A stretch of DNA of 64,000 bases from JABSSA01 sp039984715 (GTDB taxonomy: Bacteria > Pseudomonadota > Alphaproteobacteria > Rhodobacterales > Rhodobacteraceae): the NCBI GenBank assembly GCA_039984715.1, contig JBDWUA010000009.1, forward strand, positions 1-64,000, given 5' to 3'. Made by a program: the position numbers and the translations under genes. Positions within the stretch are counted from its first letter, which is position 1; each line of letters begins with the position of its first letter. The notes below the pieces were generated by a model. It saw only the letters and a list, made by a program, of their open reading frames with translations, was not told the origin of the DNA and did no database searches. Of this stretch, positions 55,228 to 64,000 are shown one piece after another.

Positions 55228-58200
55228 ACGACGCAAGCCAACGCCAACAAGCGGCTGCGCATCCTCGGCGATCCACATGGTTGGCCGCGAATGCGGGGTC
55301 TGGAAAGACGCGCGTTTTGACGGACCGGGTGGCGCGGTTGTTGTTTGACGGGGTTTTGCCTCAGCACATTCTGTGCCTGACCTATACCAAAGCCGCCGCA
55401 TCAGAGATGCAAAACCGCTTGTTCAAGCGTCTTGGCGAATGGGCCATGCTGGGCGACGCACAGTTGCACGAGGCGTTGCGCGGCTTGGGCCTGACCCGAG
55501 ATTTGGACGCGAGCGATCTGGCCCAAGCGCGAACGCTGTTTGCCCGTGCGATTGAAACGCCGGGTGGTTTGAAAATTCAAACGATCCACTCGTTTTGTGC
55601 GGCTCTGTTGCGACGCTTTCCACTCGAGGCCGGGGTTAGCCCGCAATTTGTCGAAATCGAAGAACGCGCGGCGGATCTGTTGCGCGAAGATGTCGTGGAC
55701 ACGATAGCAGCAGGGTCAGACCAGCCGTTATTGAAACAGGTGGCCCGCTTTTTCACAGGTGCCGATTTTGGCGCGCTGACCAAGGAAATCGTGAATAACG
55801 CACCTGCCTTTGCCGAACCCATGGATGCGGCCGGATATCTTAGGCTGTTTGGTCATCCCGAAACGCTGACCCATGCCCAGATCGAAGATCAGCTGGGCGG
55901 GCGTGACGGGTTAACTTGGCTCAAGCCGTTGATGATTGAATTGCGGATGACGAAAGGTACGTGGAACGAACGCAGCTTGATCAAGCTGGAACGCGTCGCG
56001 CACGGAACCGGGCCACTGTTGCCCAACTTGATCAACGCGTTTTTGACCGCACAGGGCACTGTTACATCGCAGTTTTGCACCAAAAAGGTTCAAACCGCTG
56101 TCCCCGAAGCATTTGAGGACGCGATGGACGTGGCAGAACAGGTTATCGAACTGCAAGATGCCTATCGCGCACTGGTTGGGGCGGATCGATCTGCGGCAAT
56201 TTCGGCGTTTGGTGCGGCATTCCTGAAACGGTACACCGAACACAAGCATCAACGTGGCTGGTTGGATTTTGACGATCTGATTGGCAAGGCCCGCGCATTG
56301 CTGTCTGACAAAGGTGTCGCGGCTTGGGTGTTGTATCGGATCGATGGCGGGATCGACCATATCCTTGTGGACGAGGCGCAAGACACCAGCCCAACGCAAT
56401 GGGATGTGATCTGGAAGCTGGCCGAAGAATTCGCAGCGGGCGAGGGTGCGCGTACGGATACACTGCGCACGATCTTTGTTGTTGGGGATCAAAAACAGTC
56501 GATCTATTCCTTTCAGGGGGCTGATCCGCGCGAATTTGACCGGATGAAGCTTGAGTTCAAAAACAGGCTCGAACAAAGCGGTGAGGCGTTGCAGGAAACG
56601 TCTTTGGATCATTCGTTTCGATCAAGCTCTGCCATCTTGTCGCTGGTTGATACCGTGTTCGAGGATCGCGGCGGGCCCGGCTTTCCCAAAGAGACCAAGC
56701 ACATTGCGTTTCACGAACAATTGCCCGGTCGGGTCGATCTTTGGCCGCCCGTGCCCGTCAGTGACGAAGACGAGTCCGGCCCGTGGTACGAACCTGTTGA
56801 TCGTCTAAGCCGCACACATCACAACCGTATCCTTGCGCAACAGGTGGCGCAGGAAATCAAACGCATGATTGATGACAAGGTCGCGTTGCCCAGCGGGGTG
56901 CAAGACGGTGTCGTATCCGCACGTCCGGTTCAGCCCAGCGATTTCCTTATTCTTGTGCGTCGGCGCAGCGGGATTTTCCCGGAACTTATTCGCGCCTGCA
57001 AAGAAGAGCAGGTCCCGATTGCGGGTGCGGATGTTCTGCGTGTTGGCGCTGAATTGGCGGTGCGTGACATTGGCGCGCTGCTGTCCTTTCTTGCCACGCC
57101 CGAGGATGATTTGTCATTGGCGACGATCTTGAAATCCCCGCTATTTGGCTGGAGCGAGGATCAACTGTTTCGGCTGGCCCATGGACGCGGGCGCAAACAT
57201 CTGTGGCAAGTGCTGCGCGACAAAGGTGCAGAATTCCCTGAAACAGTCTCGATTCTGATGGATCTGCGCGAACATTCCGACTTTCTGCGCCCCTATGATT
57301 TGATGGAACGATTGCTGACTCGCCACAAGGGACGTCAAAAGCTATTGGGTCGATTGGGGGTCGAGGCCGAGGACGGTATTGACGCTTTGTTGGATCAGGC
57401 CTTGGCTTATGAGCGCAATTCGGTGCCATCGCTCACCGGGTTTTTAGCGTGGATGGAAACCGACGATCTTCAGATCAAACGTCAAATTGACAGCGCATCA
57501 AACCAAGTGCGGATCATGACGGTGCATGGATCAAAGGGGTTGGAAGCACCGATTGTTATCCTTCCCGACACGGCACAAAGGGCGCAAACGGATCGATCAA
57601 ACATTGCCGTTTTGGAAGACCGTGCCGTTTGGAAGCCGGGCAGCAAGGAAACTTGGGTTGCCCTTCAAGAACGCGTTGATGACAAACGTGCCGCCCAAGA
57701 AGAAGAAAGCCTTCGCCTGCTATATGTGGCCCTAACACGGGCAGAAAAGTGGTTGATTGTTGCAGCAGCGGGCAAGCGTGGTTCGGATGATGCGCCCGAT
57801 TGGTATCAGATCATCGAAGAGGGTGCGGATAAGATCGGCGCAGCAACAATTGCGGGGCCTGTTGATGCCATCAAGCGCATTGAAGTTGGCGATTGGTCGA
57901 AATTTCAAGTCCAGCCAGCAGAACTTTCAGAACACCGCGCTTCTGAACTGCCTGATTTCGCCTTCACGCCTTATGAGCAAACCAAAACACAGCCCCAAAC
58001 GCTTTCGCCATCTGATCTGGGTGGTGCAAAAGCATTGTCCGGTGAAGGTTTGAATGAAGACACCGCCAAGGCATACGGACGCCTTGTGCATGAATTACTT
58101 GAGCGGTTTCCGAGTCAAGATTTGGAGCGATGTAATCGCATCTTTGAAAATGCAGGAGGACAGGTCGCGTTAAGCGAAGACTTAAAACAAGATGCGCGGC

Positions 58201-58586
58201 GCAGTGTTGAGCGCATTTTGTCGAACCCGGAATTTACGGCATTGTTCCAACCCGACACTCTGTCCGAAGTGTCGATCACGGCGGATGTTGAGGGTAAAAG
58301 GATACACGGCACAATCGACAAACTGCTTGTGACGCCTGACCGTGTGTTGGCGATCGATTTCAAAACCAACCGTGTCGTTCCGAATTCGCCTGATAACATT
58401 CCCGAAGGGGTTTTGCGCCAGTTGGGTGCATATGCGGCTGCTTTGACCCAAATCTATCCCGACACCCCCATTGAAACGGCCGTTCTTTGGACGGAAACCG
58501 AGACTTTTATGTCAGTCGCACACGATATCGTGACGGATGCACTGCGCCGAAGCCAATATCTTGACGTGACCGCAAGGCCTACTTAG
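55224..58586 (+). CDS. addA: Double-strand break repair helicase AddA
   Basis: 1,120 residues from ATG at 55224, with GGAGG 7 bases upstream. UvrD-type helicase motifs are in order: AANAGSGKTRVLTDRV (Walker A), LCLTYTKAAASEMQ, HILVDEAQDTSPTQWDVIW (motif II), IFVVGDQKQSIYSFQGADP and LLYVALTRAEKWLIV. The C-terminal nuclease has LAIDFKTNRV. It is the motor subunit partner of AddB, translationally coupled to it. Confidence 0.96.
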   Translation: MNDASQRQQAAAHPRRSTWLAANAGSGKTRVLTDRVARLLFDGVLPQHILCLTYTKAAASEMQNRLFKRLGEWAMLGDAQLHEALRGLGLTRDLDASDLAQARTLFARAIETPGGLKIQTIHSFCAALLRRFPLEAGVSPQFVEIEERAADLLREDVVDTIAAGSDQPLLKQVARFFTGADFGALTKEIVNNAPAFAEPMDAAGYLRLFGHPETLTHAQIEDQLGGRDGLTWLKPLMIELRMTKGTWNERSLIKLERVAHGTGPLLPNLINAFLTAQGTVTSQFCTKKVQTAVPEAFEDAMDVAEQVIELQDAYRALVGADRSAAISAFGAAFLKRYTEHKHQRGWLDFDDLIGKARALLSDKGVAAWVLYRIDGGIDHILVDEAQDTSPTQWDVIWKLAEEFAAGEGARTDTLRTIFVVGDQKQSIYSFQGADPREFDRMKLEFKNRLEQSGEALQETSLDHSFRSSSAILSLVDTVFEDRGGPGFPKETKHIAFHEQLPGRVDLWPPVPVSDEDESGPWYEPVDRLSRTHHNRILAQQVAQEIKRMIDDKVALPSGVQDGVVSARPVQPSDFLILVRRRSGIFPELIRACKEEQVPIAGADVLRVGAELAVRDIGALLSFLATPEDDLSLATILKSPLFGWSEDQLFRLAHGRGRKHLWQVLRDKGAEFPETVSILMDLREHSDFLRPYDLMERLLTRHKGRQKLLGRLGVEAEDGIDALLDQALAYERNSVPSLTGFLAWMETDDLQIKRQIDSASNQVRIMTVHGSKGLEAPIVILPDTAQRAQTDRSNIAVLEDRAVWKPGSKETWVALQERVDDKRAAQEEESLRLLYVALTRAEKWLIVAAAGKRGSDDAPDWYQIIEEGADKIGAATIAGPVDAIKRIEVGDWSKFQVQPAELSEHRASELPDFAFTPYEQTKTQPQTLSPSDLGGAKALSGEGLNEDTAKAYGRLVHELLERFPSQDLERCNRIFENAGGQVALSEDLKQDARRSVERILSNPEFTALFQPDTLSEVSITADVEGKRIHGTIDKLLVTPDRVLAIDFKTNRVVPNSPDNIPEGVLRQLGAYAAALTQIYPDTPIETAVLWTETETFMSVAHDIVTDALRRSQYLDVTARPT

Positions 58587-58622
58587 GTTGACAGCCTGAC
58601 CCGGAGCCCAAGGAGATATAGC

Positions 58623-58943
58623 ATGGCCACCCTCGCAGTGACCGACGACAGTTTTGACACCGAAGTCCGCAAATCGAACATTCCTGTTGTTGTGGATTTT
58701 TGGGCTGAATGGTGTGGCCCTTGTAAGCAAATCGGGCCATCCCTCGAAGAGCTTTCTGACGAAATGGCCGGTAAGGTCAAAATCGTCAAAGTGAACGTGG
58801 ACGAGAATCCCAACTCTCCGTCACAGATGGGCGTGCGCGGTATTCCGGCATTGTTCATCTTTAAAGATGGCGAAGTTATTTCCAACATGGCAGGCGCAAA
58901 ACCCAAAGCTGCCCTGCAAAGCTGGATTGAAGAATCTCTCTGA
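58623..58943 (+). CDS. trxA: Thioredoxin
   Basis: 106 residues with the redox site WAEWCGPCKQIGP and cis-Pro in RGIPALFIFKDGE. It keeps cytoplasmic proteins reduced and feeds enzymes such as methionine sulfoxide reductases. AAGGAG lies 8 bases before the ATG. A strong terminator follows at 58963, so it ends the transcript that starts with tsaE or a local promoter. Confidence 0.96.
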   Translation: MATLAVTDDSFDTEVRKSNIPVVVDFWAEWCGPCKQIGPSLEELSDEMAGKVKIVKVNVDENPNSPSQMGVRGIPALFIFKDGEVISNMAGAKPKAALQSWIEESL

Positions 58944-58962
58944 GATTTGAACCGACATTCTG

Positions 58963-58997
58963 AAAAGGCGCATGCAGTGATGCAGGCGCCTTTTTTC
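58963..58997 (+). terminator. Strong rho-independent terminator after trxA
   Basis: AAAAGGCGCATGCA (58963-58976) pairs with TGCAGGCGCCTTTT (58981-58994), with one mismatch and a 4-base loop, followed by six T. It closes trxA 20 bases past its stop. Confidence 0.9.
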
Positions 58998-59070
58998 TTT
59001 GCCTTTTGCGGGCTTGTTCCTGCGCGATACGCAGGCCATATACGCCATAATTAGGCCGAAAGGACGCAAG

Positions 59071-59628
59071 ATGAGCAAAAATGAATTTCCCGGTTGGCAT
59101 GGAACAACAATTGTTGGCGTCAAAAAGGACGGCAAAGTTGTCATCGCTGGTGACGGGCAGGTGTCTCTTGGTCAGACTGTGATCAAAGGAACGGCCCGCA
59201 AGGTGCGGCGTTTGTCCCCCGGCGGGCACGATGTTGTTGCCGGGTTTGCCGGATCAACGGCGGATGCGTTCACATTACTGGAACGGCTTGAAGTCAAATT
59301 AGAAGCGACGCCAGGACAGTTGGCGCGGGCCAGTGTTGAATTGGCCAAAGACTGGCGCACAGACAAATACCTGCAAAAGCTCGAAGCGATGTTGATTGTG
59401 ACAGATGGCGCCGATTTGTTGGTGATCACTGGGGCCGGAGACGTTCTTGAGCCTGAACATAATGTTGCGGCGATTGGATCGGGTGGGAATTACGCCTTGG
59501 CTGCTGCGCGCGCCATGATGGAAACCGACAAGTCCGCCGAAGACGTGGCCCGCGATGCGATGGCGATTGCGGCCAGTATTTGTGTCTATACCAACGGCAA
59601 CTTGACCGTAGAAAGCATCGAAGCATGA
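59071..59628 (+). CDS. hslV: ATP-dependent protease subunit HslV
   Basis: 185 residues from ATG at 59071, with AAGGA 7 bases upstream. It forms the peptidase dodecamer of HslVU. A short propeptide (MSKNEFPGWHG) precedes the catalytic Thr12 (GTTIVGVKKDG), seen in alphaproteobacteria instead of the MTTI start of E. coli. VVIAGDGQVSLGQTV and GSGGNYALAAARAM are family blocks. The TGA overlaps the hslU ATG by 4 bases. Confidence 0.97.
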   Translation: MSKNEFPGWHGTTIVGVKKDGKVVIAGDGQVSLGQTVIKGTARKVRRLSPGGHDVVAGFAGSTADAFTLLERLEVKLEATPGQLARASVELAKDWRTDKYLQKLEAMLIVTDGADLLVITGAGDVLEPEHNVAAIGSGGNYALAAARAMMETDKSAEDVARDAMAIAASICVYTNGNLTVESIEA

Positions 59629-60932
59629 CTGACCTGACTCCACGTGAAATCGTATCTGAACTGGATCGTTTTATTATCGGTCAGAATGACGCCAAGCGCG
59701 CTGTTGCTGTTGCGCTGCGCAATCGCTGGCGGCGCAAGCAATTGTCCGACGATCTGCGCGATGAGGTCTATCCAAAGAACATCTTGATGATTGGGCCAAC
59801 CGGTGTCGGGAAAACTGAGATCAGCCGCCGTCTGGCCAAATTGGCCCGCGCGCCGTTTCTGAAGGTCGAGGCGACCAAATTCACCGAAGTTGGGTATGTC
59901 GGGCGCGATGTCGAACAGATTATCCGCGATTTGGCGGATGCTGCCATTGCGCAAACCCGCGAATGGATGCGTGAAGATGTAAAAGCAGCCGCACACAAGG
60001 CCGCAGAAGAACGCGTTATTTCGGCCATAGCCGGTGAAGATGCCCGCGAAGGCACCCGCGATATGTTCCGCAAAAAGCTGAAATCTGGCGAGTTGGACGA
60101 CACAGTGATCGAACTGGATGTCGCGGACACGACGAACCCGTTCCCGTCGATGGAAATACCGGGTCAACCCGGGTCTAATATGGGGATGATGAACCTTGGC
60201 GATTTGTTCGGCAAGGCAATGGGCGGGCGGACGGCACGCAAAAAACTGACCGTTTCAGAAAGCTATGAAGTGTTGATTGGCGAAGAAGCCGACAAGCTTT
60301 TGGACGACGAGATCGTAACGCGCACTGCGTTGGAGGCCGTCGAACAGAACGGAATCGTCTTTATTGATGAGATCGACAAGGTCGCAACCCGGTCCGAAGC
60401 GCGCGGCGGCGATGTCAGCCGCGAAGGCGTGCAACGGGATTTGCTGCCCTTGATCGAAGGCACAACCGTCAGCACAAAACATGGTGCGGTCAAAACAGAC
60501 CACATCCTGTTCATCGCTTCTGGTGCGTTCCACATCGCAAAACCTTCGGATTTGTTGCCTGAATTGCAGGGCCGTTTGCCGATCCGCGTTGAATTGCGGG
60601 CGTTAACGCAAAAGGACTTTGTGCGGATCTTGACGGAAACCGACAATGCGTTGACGCGCCAATATACCGCTTTGATGAAAACCGAAGGGGTCGACGTCGA
60701 TTTCACCGAAGACGGTATCGAAGCTGTTGCGCAAATTGCGGCAGACGTGAACCAATCGGTCGAAAACATCGGGGCGCGGCGTCTTTACACGATTATTGAA
60801 CGCGTTTTCGAAGAGCTGTCCTTTGCAGCGCCTGACCGGGGCGGGGATGCAGTGACCGTTGATGCCGATTACGTTCAGAAACATTTGGGCGAATTGGCAA
60901 AATCAACCGATCTAAGCCGTTACGTCCTTTAA
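59625..60932 (+). CDS. hslU: HslU ATPase of HslVU protease
   Basis: 435 residues from ATG at 59625. An AAA+ unfoldase that feeds proteins to HslV. REIVSELDRFIIGQNDAKRA opens the protein, MIGPTGVGKTEISRRLA is Walker A, and FIDEIDKVATRSE is Walker B. The GYVGRDVE pore loop is present, and the C-terminus SRYVL ends in the leucine needed to activate HslV. The I domain (about 110-230) is intact. Coupled to hslV. Confidence 0.97.
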   Translation: MTDLTPREIVSELDRFIIGQNDAKRAVAVALRNRWRRKQLSDDLRDEVYPKNILMIGPTGVGKTEISRRLAKLARAPFLKVEATKFTEVGYVGRDVEQIIRDLADAAIAQTREWMREDVKAAAHKAAEERVISAIAGEDAREGTRDMFRKKLKSGELDDTVIELDVADTTNPFPSMEIPGQPGSNMGMMNLGDLFGKAMGGRTARKKLTVSESYEVLIGEEADKLLDDEIVTRTALEAVEQNGIVFIDEIDKVATRSEARGGDVSREGVQRDLLPLIEGTTVSTKHGAVKTDHILFIASGAFHIAKPSDLLPELQGRLPIRVELRALTQKDFVRILTETDNALTRQYTALMKTEGVDVDFTEDGIEAVAQIAADVNQSVENIGARRLYTIIERVFEELSFAAPDRGGDAVTVDADYVQKHLGELAKSTDLSRYVL

Positions 60933-60986
60933 CAATTGCTGATATGCGGATTCGGAGGGGACATTTCACCCACCGGATTCGCCAAC

Positions 60987-62207
60987 ATGCGCAGCACACT
61001 TCAATTTCTGACTTCCAATTCCAATTGGTTGGCCGCTGGGGCCTTGCTGACCTTTATTGGGTCGTTTGGTCAAACCTTCTTCATCTCTGTCTTTGCCGGA
61101 GAGATTCAGGCGGCTTTTGATCTGTCTCATGGGTCTTGGGGTGCTATTTACGCCATTGGAACAACAGCCGCTGCAGCGATCATGGTCTGGGCGGGAGGCC
61201 TGACTGACAAATACCGGGCGCGCAGTCTTGGCGTGATTTCCGTCGGCGGCCTTGGGCTGGCCTGTTTGTTCATGGCATTCAACGCATATGTTTTGCTGTT
61301 GCCGCTTGTCGTCTTAGGCTTGCGATTAATGGGGCAGGGTATGTCGACCCATATCGCTATTGTTGCGATGGCGCGTTGGTTTGTTGCAACACGCGGCAAG
61401 GCGCTGGCGATTGCAATGCTTGGGGTTGCGGTTGGCGAAATGATATTGCCGGTTCTCTTTGTGTTTTTGCTGGAATTCGTTGATTGGCGTTTGCTTTGGA
61501 TCGGCGCGGCCTGCGTTTGTTTTGCCAGCCTGCCGTTGCTGCGTCATCTTTTGAAGACAGAGCGCGTGCCCAATGCAGATGCAAACGAAGACCAACGTGC
61601 CGGAATTGGAGATCATCATTGGACACGGGCCGAAGCGTTTCGTCATCCGCTGTTTTGGTGCATTGTTCCTGCGATTTTGGGGCTGTCCGCGTTTGGCACA
61701 GCGCTTTTGTTCCATCAGGTGCATTTTTCGGCGATCAAAGGCATCAGTCATCTGGCGTTTGTTAGCCTTTTGCCGATTTACACATCCGTCGCCATTTTAT
61801 CGATGATCGGATCTGGCATCGCGTTGGATCGATTTGGCACGCAGAAAATGCTGCCTTTTTATCAGCTACCGCTAGTCATCGGGTTTGTCGTCTTTGCAAC
61901 CGGGCAAGGCATTCCGGCCATGGCGTTGGCCTTTGCGCTTGTTGCGTTAACGGCGGGTTCAAATTCGACCCTACCAAACGCGTTCTGGGCGGATGCGTAC
62001 GGAACCGCACATATCGGATCGATCAAAGCGATGGCCACAGCGGTTATGGTTTTGGGGTCTGCTTTGGGGCCCTTCTTAACGGGCATATTGATCGATTTTG
62101 GTGTTGGCCTTGAAACGCAATATATCGGTGTCGCGGTCTACTTTCTGTTCACCACTGCACTGCTGTATCATGGCGTCACGCGTTACTTTGTCGGGCAGAC
62201 CGCCTAG
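60987..62207 (+). CDS. MFS transporter
   Basis: 406 residues from ATG at 60987; a GGAGGGG site lies 25 bases upstream, too far for this ATG, so the true start is uncertain and may be farther upstream. Twelve hydrophobic spans are visible, with the loop 2-3 signature GGLTDKYRAR and a second-half GIALDRFGTQ. It imports or exports small molecules, with unknown substrate. The 3' end overlaps the convergent Smr gene by 4 bases. Confidence 0.88.
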   Translation: MRSTLQFLTSNSNWLAAGALLTFIGSFGQTFFISVFAGEIQAAFDLSHGSWGAIYAIGTTAAAAIMVWAGGLTDKYRARSLGVISVGGLGLACLFMAFNAYVLLLPLVVLGLRLMGQGMSTHIAIVAMARWFVATRGKALAIAMLGVAVGEMILPVLFVFLLEFVDWRLLWIGAACVCFASLPLLRHLLKTERVPNADANEDQRAGIGDHHWTRAEAFRHPLFWCIVPAILGLSAFGTALLFHQVHFSAIKGISHLAFVSLLPIYTSVAILSMIGSGIALDRFGTQKMLPFYQLPLVIGFVVFATGQGIPAMALAFALVALTAGSNSTLPNAFWADAYGTAHIGSIKAMATAVMVLGSALGPFLTGILIDFGVGLETQYIGVAVYFLFTTALLYHGVTRYFVGQTA

Positions 62208-62794
62208 CGATTTCGTTTGAGATAAACGTAATACGCGCCGCCGCCGCCGTGCTTTTGGTGGGCTTGCGTGATTTGCAAAACCGCTTGCGACAATGGGGGC
62301 ACCGACAACCATTGTGGCACTTGGTGACGTAAAACTCCGGTTCGAACAGGCATCAAGTCATCACCACGATCTTGTTTGCCTTTTCCTGTTATCACCAAAA
62401 CCAGCCGCTTTCTTTGGGAATGCGCGCGCAGAATGAATTGCGCCAATGCCGGATGCGCCCGGTCTTGTGTCATTCCGTGCAGGTCAATCTTGCCCTCTGG
62501 TACCAATCGTCCTTGTCGCATCCGACCAAATGTTTTGCGATCCATCCGCAGTGGTGCGTCGTCGACTTGTTTCGAAATTGACGGTGTCAAATCGAACGCG
62601 GTGCTGCCTTTGTCATTGCGAATAGCCTTTACCGGAAGGGTGAATTCATTTCGCGCCTCGGGCATCGGTCGTTTGGTGACCGGTTTCGGGTCGATATCCA
62701 TTATCGGCTTGTTCGGATTCAGAGGTTCGGCTGTTTTGGCGACTTTGTTCCACAGGGCTTCTTCCTCGGGTCGCAACTTGCGACGGCGGGTCAA
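62204..62794 (-). CDS. Smr-domain protein
   Basis: 196 residues. The last 90 residues form an Smr domain with KIDLHGMTQDRAHPAL and LVLVITGKGKQDRG, ending in VLRHQVPQWLS. The first half is basic and charged. Smr domains are nicking nucleases in MutS2, and free-standing ones have RNase or recombination roles in other bacteria. It overlaps mltA by 4 bases upstream, and MFS by 4 bases downstream, so it is in the mltA transcript. Confidence 0.88.
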   Translation of the reverse strand: MTRRRKLRPEEEALWNKVAKTAEPLNPNKPIMDIDPKPVTKRPMPEARNEFTLPVKAIRNDKGSTAFDLTPSISKQVDDAPLRMDRKTFGRMRQGRLVPEGKIDLHGMTQDRAHPALAQFILRAHSQRKRLVLVITGKGKQDRGDDLMPVRTGVLRHQVPQWLSVPPLSQAVLQITQAHQKHGGGGAYYVYLKRNR

Positions 62795-63843
62795 GAACCG
62801 CCCTCCGGTAACATTGCATAGGCGCGTTGTATCGGCAAAAGAACCAACAACCGGCCCGGGTCTTTCAATTGGCCCGCGCTTCGGCCTGCTTCATCGCCGG
62901 TGCCAAAGAACACATCGGCGCGTTGCGATCCCTTGATTGCTGAACCGGTGTCTTGGGCAACCATCAAACGGTTTAAGGGATTTTTGCCCTTTTTCTCGAT
63001 CCAAACCGGCGCGCCAAGAGGGATGAACGCAGGATCAACGGCCACTGTACGCATGGTGGTAATCGATCGGTTCATCGCGCCCAGCGGACCCTTGTCTGAT
63101 GGAACTTTGCTGACCTCGCGGAAGAAAACATAAGATGGGTTGTGGTACAAAAGCTCTTGGCCATCCAACGGGTTGCGTCGCACCCAATTTGCGATGACTT
63201 GCGCGCTGACCTGATGCGGCTGATACGTTCCGCGCCGGACCAGTTCCGCACCAATTGATCGGTAGGGCTGGCCGTTGGCGCCCGCGTATCCAACCCGAAC
63301 GGTTCCGCCTTCATCAAGGCGAATGCGGCCCGATCCCTGAATTTGAAGAAAGAACAGTTCAACCGGATCGTCGATCCACGCGATTTCAAGTCCGCGGCCT
63401 TCCAAGATACCACTTTCCAGCAATTCACGGCGTGACAGCCAAGGTGAATTTGTAATGGCTTCGCTTGGCATTTTGTAAACCGGGTGTCGAAACCGGGCCG
63501 AACGATAACGCGATCCACTTAGTTCCGGTTCGAAATATCCGGTGAACAACGCAGGTGCACCGTCGTCGATCAGAACAGGCCGAAAGAACAATTCGAAAAA
63601 CGCGCGCGCATTTGATTGCTTTTCTGCCAAAGCGCACAGCGATTGCCAGTCAGAGTCTTTGAAATCCTGACAAGTATTGCGAAAAACGCGCAGGGCTGCG
63701 GCGTGATCGTCATCTGCCCAAGATTCCAGTTCTGAAAATTCCAGAACCCGCACCGCTGGTTCAGCGGCGGAATCAGAGCCCGACATGGCCATCACAAGAG
63801 CGCATCCCAGCGCCCTTAAGCGTCTGTGGACACCAACAGCCAA
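62791..63843 (-). CDS. mltA: Membrane-bound lytic transglycosylase A
   Basis: 350 residues from TTG at 63843; a start nearer the leader (GTG or ATG at about 63790) would remove most of the signal peptide. A leader near LRALGCALVMAMSGSDSAA has a Cys, though it is not a strict lipobox. The 3D domain has VAQDTGSAIKGSQRADVFFG with the catalytic Asp, and FFLQIQGSGRIRLDEG is the family block. It cuts glycan strands to 1,6-anhydro muropeptides, feeding recycling by AmgK/MurU. Its start overlaps the Tim44-domain gene by 28 bases. Confidence 0.93.
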   Translation of the reverse strand: MAVGVHRRLRALGCALVMAMSGSDSAAEPAVRVLEFSELESWADDDHAAALRVFRNTCQDFKDSDWQSLCALAEKQSNARAFFELFFRPVLIDDGAPALFTGYFEPELSGSRYRSARFRHPVYKMPSEAITNSPWLSRRELLESGILEGRGLEIAWIDDPVELFFLQIQGSGRIRLDEGGTVRVGYAGANGQPYRSIGAELVRRGTYQPHQVSAQVIANWVRRNPLDGQELLYHNPSYVFFREVSKVPSDKGPLGAMNRSITTMRTVAVDPAFIPLGAPVWIEKKGKNPLNRLMVAQDTGSAIKGSQRADVFFGTGDEAGRSAGQLKDPGRLLVLLPIQRAYAMLPEGGS

Positions 63844-64000
63844 TTGGGGTCATCCGATCCCATGATGCGTGCAAATGACCAGGTGTCTTTCTGGCGCTTC
63901 ACATCTGCGTCGCTGCCTTCAATGATATCCCCGGCATTGTCGCGCACAATGGATGTAAGTTCCGCTACAAACCGAATTGAGATTTCGGCTTCTTTTGTGT
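63816..64000 (-). CDS. Tim44-domain protein (5' part outside window)
   Basis: The last 61 codons of a frame that runs in from the right edge, ending in TAA at 63816-63818. The residues ISIRFVAELTSIVRD, KDTWSFARIMGSDDPNWLLV and VSTDA match the Tim44/MRPL45-like C-terminal domain. In Rhodobacteraceae such a protein (TimA-like) is usually encoded just before mltA, which fits. The function suggested is membrane or periplasm-facing transport; detail is not visible. Confidence 0.85.
   Translation of the reverse strand, partial: TKEAEISIRFVAELTSIVRDNAGDIIEGSDADVKRQKDTWSFARIMGSDDPNWLLVSTDA

Overview
The window reads as a chromosome segment of an alphaproteobacterium of the family Rhodobacteraceae, most likely the marine Roseobacter group. 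This rests on the RegA/SenC/RegB redox system with RegB divergent, the AddAB recombination nuclease, a glutamate synthase pair, a complex I NDUFA9-like protein, AmgK/MurU cell-wall recycling, and HslV with the short propeptide usual in alphaproteobacteria. The genus cannot be fixed from the sequence alone. Base composition is moderate in the core and clearly AT-richer in parts of the first 11 kb.

Layout. (1) 1-11.1 kb is an accessory block. It holds the 5' 6.5 kb of a giant secreted-type gene with about 22 Asp/Gly-rich modules, DUF4214 and RTX repeats, running off the left edge. Upstream of it is a Hint-domain protein, and the terminal strands of a Hint domain sit at the start of the giant gene. 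A decayed IS5-family element, the C-terminal remnant of a Fic-like gene and a tRNA-Leu(CAG) follow. (2) 11.2-22.2 kb holds an NDUFA9-like dehydrogenase, uppP and gltD, then five small genes, then gltB. (3) 22.3-29.6 kb holds mtgA, a glutathione transferase, queG, a hydantoinase/oxoprolinase protein, a soluble PAS chemoreceptor and msrA/msrB. (4) 29.8-38.0 kb, on the minus strand, is a polysaccharide locus: YjbE-, YjbF- and YjbH-like proteins, a membrane sugar-nucleotide dehydratase, an initiating sugar transferase, a glycosyltransferase and a thioredoxin-like protein with a Tat-type leader.

(5) 38.0-44.0 kb holds a DMT exporter, a protein joining a kinase to a KpsS-like domain, ahcY with a small secreted protein, an HD hydrolase and a GNAT acetyltransferase. 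(6) 44.0-45.7 kb carries two orphan genes in non-coding sequence. (7) 45.7-50.1 kb is the regA-senC/regB locus followed by a PAS protein. (8) 50.1-58.6 kb is a tight run of overlapping genes: tsaE, amgK, murU, addB, addA. (9) 58.6-64 kb holds trxA, hslVU, an MFS transporter, then on the minus strand a Tim44-domain protein (cut by the window edge), mltA and an Smr protein.

How the genes work together: RegB senses redox state and phosphorylates RegA, beside the copper chaperone-like SenC. GltBD assimilates ammonium. MtgA, MltA, UppP and AmgK/MurU build, trim and recycle peptidoglycan. The Yjb and glycosyltransferase genes probably make and export a surface polysaccharide. The most unusual material is the Hint/giant-repeat pair at the left edge and the kinase/KpsS-like fusion at 39.0 kb. 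No CRISPR array and no complete mobile element were seen.
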